Part shown: positions 37,135 through 44,403 of the stretch, in pieces
How positions within the stretch are numbered: the stretch's first letter is position 1
Layout of the letters: the number at the start of each line of letters is the position of its first letter
Origin: an uncultured Candidatus Poseidoniales archaeon
GTDB taxonomy: Archaea > Thermoplasmatota > Poseidoniia > Poseidoniales > Thalassarchaeaceae
Length of the DNA stretch: 53,180 nucleotides
Direction of reading: 5' to 3'
NCBI GenBank assembly: GCA_905182515.1
Contig: CAJJBW010000009.1
Location: 1-53,180, forward strand
Translations under genes and position numbers: made by a program
Notes under the pieces: generated by a model
What the model saw: the letters and a program-made list of their open reading frames with translations, nothing else
Told to the model about the DNA's origin: nothing
Database searches by the model: none

Positions 37135-37956
37135 ATGTATAGTGCAATTTTGTCCTCTAAAAGACTTCTAGTTTTAGGCCTAATTTTGATGTTTATGGCA
37201 GGATCAAGTCAAGCAATTCATAGTGGGGTCGGCGGGAATGCCAATGACCAAGGGGACGTTACCATCGCAGGATGTACATGTCACGCCCCTGAACCAGATA
37301 ATTCAGTAACAGTGATATTAGATTATGTACCATATCATTACGCATATGAAGAATCTTATCCAATGAAAATTCAACTAATAGGAGGACCTGATATTGAGGT
37401 TGGAAGTCAAACAGGAGGTTTTTCAATTAGGGTCAGCAGCGGAACTTTGACTGCTGGAGAAGGATATGAGAATCTGGTCCAAAATTGGGAAGGAGATGAA
37501 ACTACACTGACTCACACCTCATCGGGCTCAACAGTTGAAGATAGATCTTGGCACCTGATATGGACGTCACCCAGCGAATCTAGTGGAGAAAATACAGTTA
37601 CTTTTTGGCTAGCCGGTAATTCAGTGAATGGAGATCAAATACCCTCAGCCTTGGATCGGTGGAACCGCCTGAGCATTAACCTTGAAGAAGGAGAAGATAA
37701 TGGAAAAACTAGAACAATATTTTCTGGAAATGGCGATATTAATCCTCCTTCTCCTGTAGAACAAGAAGTAGATTTACACCATATGGGAGCTAAGTTAAGA
37801 GCACATTGGCTAGGTTTACTTGGCTTTGGTGCCGTGATACTTGTAATAGGATTCTGTGGATTATTCTTAAGATATGGATTTTCAAGACATTATGTTGGAC
37901 GTAGTAATTTACTTAAATTGAGAATCAAGCACCTTAGAAGAGGTGATCAACTTTGA
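37135..37956 (+). CDS. Exported membrane-anchored protein (Reeler/choice-of-anchor V-like), first gene of the respiratory cluster
   Basis: 273 residues from ATG 37135, which has GAGG at good spacing; an upstream in-frame start at 37024 would add 37 residues lacking signal-peptide character. A signal sequence (about residues 10-28) precedes a beta-rich domain with a CTCH motif, a repeated GGFSIRV and FWLAGNSVNGD pattern, and then a C-terminal TM helix (about 228-250) with a basic cytoplasmic tail. The pattern resembles choice-of-anchor V/Reeler-like proteins. CTCH lacks the spacing of a heme c site (CxxCH). Its place ahead of the Rieske gene suggests a role in the complex. Confidence 0.6.
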   Translation: MYSAILSSKRLLVLGLILMFMAGSSQAIHSGVGGNANDQGDVTIAGCTCHAPEPDNSVTVILDYVPYHYAYEESYPMKIQLIGGPDIEVGSQTGGFSIRVSSGTLTAGEGYENLVQNWEGDETTLTHTSSGSTVEDRSWHLIWTSPSESSGENTVTFWLAGNSVNGDQIPSALDRWNRLSINLEEGEDNGKTRTIFSGNGDINPPSPVEQEVDLHHMGAKLRAHWLGLLGFGAVILVIGFCGLFLRYGFSRHYVGRSNLLKLRIKHLRRGDQL

Positions 37957-38402
37957 AAGATGATGTTGTCATGCAACTTCTGAGAGATGTCAGTCAAGGG
38001 AAGGTCTCAGTCGAAGATGCTAGAGATGCCTTAGAGGGCATAGATATATCTGAAGAAAATTATGCTAAGGCAGTTGACCACGGTGTATTCAATATGCCTA
38101 AACCAGGGACAATTGTAAGGGCAAGTATCTCACCTTCTGGAGATTCTTGGTTAATAATATTAGTTGGTTTATGGGGAATAATTTGGACATTATTTTGGGG
38201 AGGTTCTTTGTCATACGGACTTTATAATCATTGGAATCAACAAATGTTAGCATTTGATTTGGCTATGATGTTATTAACAGTAATTATAATGGGAATTGTT
38301 TATCTAAAATATGTAATGCCTGATATCGTAGTAGTGAAACATAGAAGAAACAAATATATAACAAAGAACGATCCTGAAAAATGGAAAGGATATGAGGCGT
38401 AA
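37953..38402 (+). CDS. Two-TM membrane protein in the respiratory cluster
   Basis: 149 residues. A soluble N-terminus with a predicted helix (QLLRDVSQGKVSVEDARDAL) precedes two hydrophobic helices (about residues 68-85 and 98-118) and a basic tail. The start is TTG 37953, which overlaps the previous stop (TTGA) and is preceded by GAGGTGAT, so translation is coupled. I know no family. Its place next to the Rieske protein and two cytochrome-b-like genes makes it a candidate accessory subunit of that complex. Confidence 0.7.
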   Translation: MKDDVVMQLLRDVSQGKVSVEDARDALEGIDISEENYAKAVDHGVFNMPKPGTIVRASISPSGDSWLIILVGLWGIIWTLFWGGSLSYGLYNHWNQQMLAFDLAMMLLTVIIMGIVYLKYVMPDIVVVKHRRNKYITKNDPEKWKGYEA

Positions 38403-38404
38403 TT

Positions 38405-39250
38405 ATGGCAAGAAGATTCAAATTACGTCCATTACCAAGTAATTCCGAAGAACCAAGGGAATCCATGAAAATGATTGATCGAAGGGAATTTATGAGATTA
38501 TCATTCAATACTGCAGCAGGATTGATTACTATGGCAAGCATAGGTAGTGTGGGTTTTGCATCCTTATTGATGGGACAAGCAAAGGCAGATGGAGGAGATA
38601 CATCCGTAAGATTTTGGGTCCCATCAGGGGCGGAAGATACAGCATGGTTTGGCGATAGACACTTAGAGCCAATGAATTACAGTGCATTTCAAAAAGCTGC
38701 TGCTGATACTAATACAGGCATGATTGGAGCCCAAGGAGTTTGGTCAGGCTTACCTGTTAATGTAGTATACGTACCCCATGAAGAAAATAATAACACTCCT
38801 TTAATCCCGAATAAACCTAGGTTCCAATATCTTGATGGTTACGACCTTGGAGGAAAATATGTAGGTTCAGGAAGAGAGGTAGAAGATGATTCCACCTATT
38901 CAGCCCTATCGATTCATGATAACATGATAATAATATTTTCCAGGTGCCCCCACCTTTGTTGCATACCTGGTTGGCAATTAGTCACAAACAATTACACAGG
39001 AGATAATTGGGAATCAGGAGGTACGGATTCAGGAGGAGATAAATTATTTTGCATATGTCATTCGAGTAGATTTGATCCAACTGCAATAGAGAAGAATAGC
39101 ATGGGACGAGGAGTTCCCTTTGATTTTATAGGAGTAAGAAGAACCGGTGGCCCGGCCCCTAATGGTATGCCATTGATTCCATTTATCCTAAATGGAGATA
39201 TAATTGAGGCATTGCCAGACTTTAAAGACTGGTATGCATATTGTGGATGA
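38405..39250 (+). CDS. Tat-exported Rieske iron-sulfur protein
   Basis: 281 residues. Near the N-terminus is a twin-arginine motif (DRREFMRLS, about residues 26-34) and a hydrophobic stretch, so the folded protein is exported and anchored. The Rieske boxes are CPHLCC (Cys181, His183, with Cys186 for the disulfide) and CICH (Cys216, Cys218, His219), which coordinate a [2Fe-2S] cluster. The loop between them is longer than usual. In bc-type complexes this subunit passes an electron from quinol to a c-type cytochrome. The gene ends in a short overlap with the cytochrome b region and is three bases after its predecessor. Confidence 0.94.
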   Translation: MARRFKLRPLPSNSEEPRESMKMIDRREFMRLSFNTAAGLITMASIGSVGFASLLMGQAKADGGDTSVRFWVPSGAEDTAWFGDRHLEPMNYSAFQKAAADTNTGMIGAQGVWSGLPVNVVYVPHEENNNTPLIPNKPRFQYLDGYDLGGKYVGSGREVEDDSTYSALSIHDNMIIIFSRCPHLCCIPGWQLVTNNYTGDNWESGGTDSGGDKLFCICHSSRFDPTAIEKNSMGRGVPFDFIGVRRTGGPAPNGMPLIPFILNGDIIEALPDFKDWYAYCG

Positions 39251-39260
39251 GGTAAATAAG

Positions 39261-40127
39261 ATGATACAATTCTGGTTTTTATGGTTATTCATAGCAATAG
39301 TAGTTGTGATAGTTGCATTTACACTCCGCAAGGAAAGGGATGATATGCCAAGAAAGGACATACTAAGAGCAGTAGAAAGTAATGCCAGTAATATGGGATT
39401 AGCAGAAAAAGGTTTTTTATGGGCATTTTCATGGTTGGATACTAGATTTAGAATTCAAGATTATTGGGGCATGAGTAGAGATGCATTCCATAGCGTACAT
39501 AGGCAAATGCCCCTCACACATGCCGAGAAGTATAAATTGAGGATTATTTGGTATTGGTACCCTCTGTACTGTTTGGGCGGAATATCATTCTTAGCCTTCA
39601 TAATATTAGTAATAACAGGAACAATACTTGGATTGTATTATGTCCCAGGAGGGGAGGGAGATCCAACTCCTGCGTACAGTAGTCTTGAATTTATTATGAC
39701 GACTTTGCCCTTTGGTTACATAATAAGATCAATTCATCATTGGACGACGCATTTCATGGTAGCAGCAGTATTCCTACACATGTGTAGAGTGTACTTCACT
39801 GGAGCATATAGAAATCCTCGAGAATTAAATTGGTTAATTGGCGTTGCATTAATGTTTTTCACCATATTTTTTGGTTACTCTGGATACCTATTACCATGGG
39901 ACAGTTTAGCATTTGGTGCGGCAACAATAGGAATAAACATGGCAACATCTACGCCGTTAATAGGAGAATGGATGGCAAACATTTTATTCGCAGGTTCTAC
40001 TTTATCTGGCCAAACAGTAACAAGAATGTATTTTTTGCACGTATTCATACTACCTGTTTTAGTTACGGCCTTAATTTTGGTCCATTTATTCATTGTCTGG
40101 GTGCAAGGCATCGCTGAGCCACATTAA
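39261..40127 (+). CDS. Cytochrome b (b6-like, two b hemes) with an extra N-terminal TM helix
   Basis: 288 residues from ATG 39261, supported by GAGGTAAATAAG. After one extra helix (about residues 3-22), the four-helix core is seen. Two pairs of heme ligands have canonical spacings: His159 and His173 (H-x13-H) in one helix, His260 and His275 (H-x14-H) in another. Other landmarks are PLTHAEKY, ITGTILGLYYVP, and GYSGYLLPWDSLAFGA. It is the N-terminal half of a split cytochrome b, as in b6f complexes, oxidising quinol with the Rieske protein. The missing C-terminal half begins the next gene. Confidence 0.95.
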   Translation: MIQFWFLWLFIAIVVVIVAFTLRKERDDMPRKDILRAVESNASNMGLAEKGFLWAFSWLDTRFRIQDYWGMSRDAFHSVHRQMPLTHAEKYKLRIIWYWYPLYCLGGISFLAFIILVITGTILGLYYVPGGEGDPTPAYSSLEFIMTTLPFGYIIRSIHHWTTHFMVAAVFLHMCRVYFTGAYRNPRELNWLIGVALMFFTIFFGYSGYLLPWDSLAFGAATIGINMATSTPLIGEWMANILFAGSTLSGQTVTRMYFLHVFILPVLVTALILVHLFIVWVQGIAEPH

Positions 40128-40138
40128 GAGGTAGAAAA

Positions 40139-42922
40139 ATGGGATTAATAGATAGGTTTGGACGGATTGCTGATACATATGTCAGCGAAAGAGACCAATT
40201 GATAGAAGCTGAGGAAGAAAGAAGAAGAGTATTTGTTGGACACTCATTTTGGCCAACAGAAGTCCTTAGAGATAGTATAATTCTAGCCAGTATGTTAATG
40301 GTAATTTCCTTTTATTCATGGATTGTCCCCCCTCCACTCCACAGTGCTGCTGATCCTTTTGCACAAGCAGGATTCGTATTTCCTGATTGGTACGTATTAT
40401 TTTCTTATGGGTACTTGAGATGGGGAGAATACTTGCCGCAATACACAATCCCGGCCGGCCCTATTGGAGATTTCTTTGGACAACCGTTCATTTATTGGAA
40501 TGCAGCATGGTGGGGCGCTGCAATAACAGGAATACCAGTTGGAATTTTAGCATTACCTCCTTTCATAATCGGCAGGAGAGAGAAAAGAGGAGTAGAGGAC
40601 CCATGGTTTGCAAGTGCAGGAGCCGCATACTTAGCCCACGTATGGTTTATATCTGTTTTTTCAATAAATATTTTCCTAGAATTATATGCCAAGGATTTGT
40701 CAAGTTATTGCTTTAAAGATTCACATGACTATTTCTTTTGTGGCCGACAGGCTCCTTGGACTGCGATATTATTTAATGCGGTACCTTGGATTTTAACAGG
40801 GGTGTTTTTATTTGCTATCTTATATTTTACAATAAGAAAATTCTTACTCAGCACAATGGGAGCCAGAGTAACTCCTGCCTTAGGAAAACAAGTAGCGATA
40901 GGGACATTGATCATTACAGTACTTATTTCAACCGTAACATGGCCAATATATGAAGGAGGATTTTGGAATTATGGTGGACTTGGTGCCATGGATGATGTCT
41001 CGCAATTAGATGAAATGAGAGAACAACCAAAAGATACTTTGGTACATTATGGAAAAGGAAACGCTTGGGAGACATGGGGTGAAGAGTGTTTGTCACATGA
41101 TGAAAGCTTTGACCTTGGAGTGTGGGATGATATGAACGAGGAAGATTACGAAGAATGGTGTGTGATATCAGCATCAAATTGGCTTGATTGGGGAATATAT
41201 CAACCGACAAAATATACAATAATTGATTATTCGGGAGCAAATGGCCATGCAGATCATGAAATGGGTAGAAATAAGGCATTTATTGCACTGACGTATTCAG
41301 GAAACGTCGATGGAAGTGAAATATCTAGATCTGATTCAAAATCATTTACCATAGAGGACATCGGAGTAAGTGAATTACCAACAGATATCGGATGTAATTT
41401 TAGAACTAGTACATACGGCGTAGGAGAGCACCATCAAACATTATATTTAACTAATTCATTAGCAGAAGAAATTTGGAGGATGCCAGATGATAATTGCGGA
41501 TTAGAAACAATATATCTTAACGCTGGAGAAACATATACCCTTCATTTTAATGCAATATCTAACGGAATTAATGATTCAATAACTATGATCACAGATTTTA
41601 CAGCAACCGCTTATCAACCTCTTCTTTTGATTGAAGATGGTACAGCATTAGTAAGATCAACCAATGTAATGACCATGGAGGAATTAAAAGAATTGGCCAT
41701 AACAAATCCAACCTACCACAAAAACCCAAAGAGCCTAGATGCTAAATTAATTTATTCTCTATTCATACCTTGCTTAGGAGTAGGGGCATTGGTCTTTTTC
41801 CTTATGAGAAGCATGGCTAGAGGATATGAATGGGAGATGAATAAATGCTATGGGTGTGATTTGTGTGATGATGCATGCCCTGTAAGATTGTTTAATGCAG
41901 GAGATAAATTAAATATAATTTATAATACATGGAATAATGAAGATGATGGAGTTCCATTATACTCCTGCCTTACTTGTAGTGCATGTACAAATGCCTGCCC
42001 ACAATTAGTAGATTATGACTCATATGTCGACATAAGAAGAAATCTAATAGTCGGTGGGCCGCCAGCTTCAGAGATCCCCCATACAGTATTGCAAGCAGTT
42101 TTAGCTGCAGAAGCAGATGAGGATGAAGCATTCATACCAACTGAAGAATACCCTATTGATTCCAATGTCGGATATTACCCTGGATGTGTTGATTATATTG
42201 ACCAGGAAATGGTATTTAGCCATGTTAATGAAGGAACTATGAACCTTGGAGAAACAACAACGGCAGCATTTACATTATTCGAAGAATTAGGACAAGAAGT
42301 AACATACCTAGGAAGGGATTTTCTAAAGTGCTGTGGCCATGATCAAAAATGGCAAGGATTAACAGAAGTGTTTGAAAAATTGAAATCATACAATCAGAAA
42401 AAGATAGGAGAAAGTGGAATAGACACACTCGTTACGTCGTGCGCTGAATGTTTCAGAACATTTGCACTTGATTATGAATTAGAAGATATGAAAGTAATGC
42501 ATACTACAGAGTTCTTAACTGAAAATGGCTTTGACATGCAACTAAAAACTGAAGAAGACGTAACCGTCACATATCATGACCCTTGCAGAATTGGTAGACA
42601 AATGAACTTATATGACGAACCTAGAAACCTAGTAAAATCCATAGAAGGAGTATCTTTAGTTGAAATGGAGCATAATAAGGAAGAAGGATTATGTTGTGGA
42701 GTTTCAAGCATGATGTCTTGTAATGAAAACAGCAGAGGACTGAGGTTACAACGTTTCGACGAAGTAAAGGCCACAGGGGCTGATATAATGCTTACAACCT
42801 GCCCTAAATGCGTAAGTCATTTTGAATGTTTGAAATTTGAAGGAGACCCCAGGCACGACTTTGAAATATTAGACGTCGTTAGTTTCTTAGCAAGACAAGT
42901 TAATGCAAAAAATAATAATTAA
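40139..42922 (+). CDS. Fusion: PetD-like cytochrome b C-terminal half + extracytoplasmic domain + HdrD/GlpC-like iron-sulfur module
   Basis: 927 residues. The N-terminus (about 1-275) has about five helices and a cytochrome-b C-terminal-like PDWY (82-85) quinol-site equivalent of PEWY. An extracytoplasmic region (about 280-535) and a further helix (about 540-558) follow. The remainder is cytoplasmic: two [4Fe-4S] sites, C570/573/576/580 and C610/613/616/620, each ending CP, and two CCG domains. The first has Cys683, CC731-732 and CxxC at 768-771; the second has Cys816, CC852-853 and CxxC at 888-891. CCG modules in HdrD, GlpC and LldE exchange electrons with thiols or quinones. The gene follows cytochrome b by 11 bases. 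This whole arrangement is a fusion I do not know in well-studied complexes. Confidence 0.85.
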   Translation: MGLIDRFGRIADTYVSERDQLIEAEEERRRVFVGHSFWPTEVLRDSIILASMLMVISFYSWIVPPPLHSAADPFAQAGFVFPDWYVLFSYGYLRWGEYLPQYTIPAGPIGDFFGQPFIYWNAAWWGAAITGIPVGILALPPFIIGRREKRGVEDPWFASAGAAYLAHVWFISVFSINIFLELYAKDLSSYCFKDSHDYFFCGRQAPWTAILFNAVPWILTGVFLFAILYFTIRKFLLSTMGARVTPALGKQVAIGTLIITVLISTVTWPIYEGGFWNYGGLGAMDDVSQLDEMREQPKDTLVHYGKGNAWETWGEECLSHDESFDLGVWDDMNEEDYEEWCVISASNWLDWGIYQPTKYTIIDYSGANGHADHEMGRNKAFIALTYSGNVDGSEISRSDSKSFTIEDIGVSELPTDIGCNFRTSTYGVGEHHQTLYLTNSLAEEIWRMPDDNCGLETIYLNAGETYTLHFNAISNGINDSITMITDFTATAYQPLLLIEDGTALVRSTNVMTMEELKELAITNPTYHKNPKSLDAKLIYSLFIPCLGVGALVFFLMRSMARGYEWEMNKCYGCDLCDDACPVRLFNAGDKLNIIYNTWNNEDDGVPLYSCLTCSACTNACPQLVDYDSYVDIRRNLIVGGPPASEIPHTVLQAVLAAEADEDEAFIPTEEYPIDSNVGYYPGCVDYIDQEMVFSHVNEGTMNLGETTTAAFTLFEELGQEVTYLGRDFLKCCGHDQKWQGLTEVFEKLKSYNQKKIGESGIDTLVTSCAECFRTFALDYELEDMKVMHTTEFLTENGFDMQLKTEEDVTVTYHDPCRIGRQMNLYDEPRNLVKSIEGVSLVEMEHNKEEGLCCGVSSMMSCNENSRGLRLQRFDEVKATGADIMLTTCPKCVSHFECLKFEGDPRHDFEILDVVSFLARQVNAKNNN

Positions 42923-43239
42923 TTGAATGCGTAAAATGCTGAAATTAAAGATAAAACTGCATTAATTAATATCCCATAGATAGTAAACTTAGCTACTTGA
43001 GAATTTTGATAACCAAGAGCAGTTAACCATAAAAATAACCCTATTATGCCTCCACAAGCAAATGAAATCCATGCTGCTTCAATACTTAAGTATGTAAACA
43101 TAAAAAACCAGATTATTGCACCTTGAGAAATAGCCAAAAGAGATAGCGGATCGTACCACTGGGTCGGAATATCCATTGCCATATTTAGAAGGGAGGGGGA
43201 TCCAAGCAAAGAAACTGACGATTGATAAAGGGTAACCAT
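42919..43239 (-). CDS. Small membrane protein, antisense inside the respiratory cluster
   Basis: 106 residues from ATG 43239; upstream in-frame starts exist (to 43413) but would overlap the ferredoxin gene. Three hydrophobic stretches are predicted. No family is recognised. The gene is convergent with the fusion gene, overlapping its stop by four bases, and divergent from the ferredoxin gene. Its position between the two could hint at a role in the complex or at an insertion. Confidence 0.5.
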   Translation of the reverse strand: MVTLYQSSVSLLGSPSLLNMAMDIPTQWYDPLSLLAISQGAIIWFFMFTYLSIEAAWISFACGGIIGLFLWLTALGYQNSQVAKFTIYGILINAVLSLISAFYAFN

Positions 43240-43267
43240 GTGAACTGTAACCAAAGGAGGGAGCATA

Positions 43268-43600
43268 ATGACGGACCATATTGATTTAACCGCTAGGAGG
43301 CTGTCACAACAAAAGAGAATTAGGATGATGATGAATGCAATACGATCTGAAGAGAGAGCAAAAATAAAAGGTGGGCCTGAGGCAGTTGCATGGGTAAAGG
43401 AGGAACTTTGCATTGGATGCGATCAATGTACAATAGTATGTGATGACGATGCGATTGAAATATATGGAGTGCCCTTAAAGAGCCCAATAATGATTGTAGA
43501 CAGTAACAAAAAGGCAAAAGTATTGAGAGACCCGTGTACGGGATGTAAATTATGCGTCCTGGCCTGTCCGACTGATGCAATAATAATGATAGATAGGTGA
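43268..43600 (+). CDS. 2[4Fe-4S] ferredoxin-like protein in the respiratory cluster
   Basis: 110 residues. A helical N-terminal 40 residues precedes two [4Fe-4S] motifs: CIGCDQCTIVC and CTGCKLCVLACP, each with CxxCxxCxxxC. The first lacks the usual final Pro (CDDDAI). Similar small proteins carry electrons between complexes. GGAGGG lies upstream of ATG 43268 at the right distance. Four bases downstream, the small membrane protein gene starts, so these two are probably co-transcribed. A natural partner is the CCG/iron-sulfur fusion protein. Confidence 0.85.
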   Translation: MTDHIDLTARRLSQQKRIRMMMNAIRSEERAKIKGGPEAVAWVKEELCIGCDQCTIVCDDDAIEIYGVPLKSPIMIVDSNKKAKVLRDPCTGCKLCVLACPTDAIIMIDR

Positions 43601-43604
43601 TAAA

Positions 43605-43898
43605 ATGGAAAAAGACAATCCTTTGAGATTTGGAGCAGAGTTTGGCCCTAAGGGGCCCCAAAATCCAAGTGGCGTATCATTATCTACATTCAAAACGTTG
43701 GTATGGGTTTCAAACATAGGAGGTTTGATACTATTTGCAATTGGATTAGAATTAATGGTAGTACAACAACTCTTTGGCATAGGATTAGTGTGCTTAATTG
43801 CTGGAGTGATAATTGCTCTTTTTCCATCTAATTATGAGATAAAGGGAATGGAGGATATGACAGGGGCCCTTCTTAACACATACGAAGAACAAGAGTGA
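43605..43898 (+). CDS. Small two-TM membrane protein next to the ferredoxin
   Basis: 97 residues with two helices (about residues 32-52 and 54-74), a Pro/Gly-rich N-terminus and an acidic C-terminus. No family is recognised. AGGTGA precedes ATG 43605, which is four bases after the ferredoxin stop, so the two are coupled. It may dock the ferredoxin to the membrane complex, an inference from position. The next gene, an alkyltransferase, begins seven bases later. Confidence 0.65.
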   Translation: MEKDNPLRFGAEFGPKGPQNPSGVSLSTFKTLVWVSNIGGLILFAIGLELMVVQQLFGIGLVCLIAGVIIALFPSNYEIKGMEDMTGALLNTYEEQE

Positions 43899-43905
43899 TG
43901 AATTA

Positions 43906-44403
43906 ATGAGTAATTATGGTTGTAGATTAATAGAAACTCCAATAGGAAAGTTATACATAATAGTTTCGAAAAATGGAGTTACACAGGTAACTGATCAAGA
44001 AATGATAGAAAATAACTATGTCGGGAAGAAATATTTAGATGATTCTGAAGTGTTTTTCAAAAACTATTTCAAGGGACTGCAGACCAAACCTCCTAATATC
44101 GATTATGAAGGAATATCAAATTATAGAAGAGTGGTGTCTCAAATATTATTAAAAAAAATAAATTTTGGAGCCGTTATATCTTATTCTAATTTAGGAATCC
44201 TGGCAAATAATCCACGATCTAGCAGATCCATTGGAACAGTAATGAGAAAAAATCCTTGTCCGATATTAATACCATGCCACCGAGTAATAAAATCAAATAA
44301 TGAAATGGGAAATTATAGTTTTAAATCTGGCTTAAAAACAAAAAAATGGTTACTTGAACATGAGGGAATAATGATTAAAAAAAATGTAGTTTATAAAATT
44401 TAA
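43906..44403 (+). CDS. ogt: Methylated-DNA--protein-cysteine methyltransferase
   Basis: 165 residues. The acceptor motif PCHRV lies near residues 119-123 in NPCPILIPCHRV, with the upstream Tyr/Ser-rich ISYSNLG (winged-helix DNA-binding) and a following GNYSFKSGLKTKKWLLEHEG. It transfers the alkyl group of O6-alkylguanine to its own cysteine in a suicide repair. The N-terminal part is short. It follows the small membrane protein by seven bases but is functionally unrelated. It overlaps the end of the convergent asnB by four bases. Confidence 0.93.
   Translation: MSNYGCRLIETPIGKLYIIVSKNGVTQVTDQEMIENNYVGKKYLDDSEVFFKNYFKGLQTKPPNIDYEGISNYRRVVSQILLKKINFGAVISYSNLGILANNPRSSRSIGTVMRKNPCPILIPCHRVIKSNNEMGNYSFKSGLKTKKWLLEHEGIMIKKNVVYKI

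Noticed and set aside
37255-37290. Possible c-type heme site (CTCH) in the exported protein of the respiratory cluster
   Set aside because: The sequence is C-x-C-H, not C-x-x-C-H, so it does not meet the heme c motif.
40139-42922. The fusion as an assembly artefact joining two genes
   Set aside because: The frame is continuous, the linking region has a full extracytoplasmic domain and a helix that places the cysteine modules inside, and the codon character does not change. It still needs confirmation by independent genomes.
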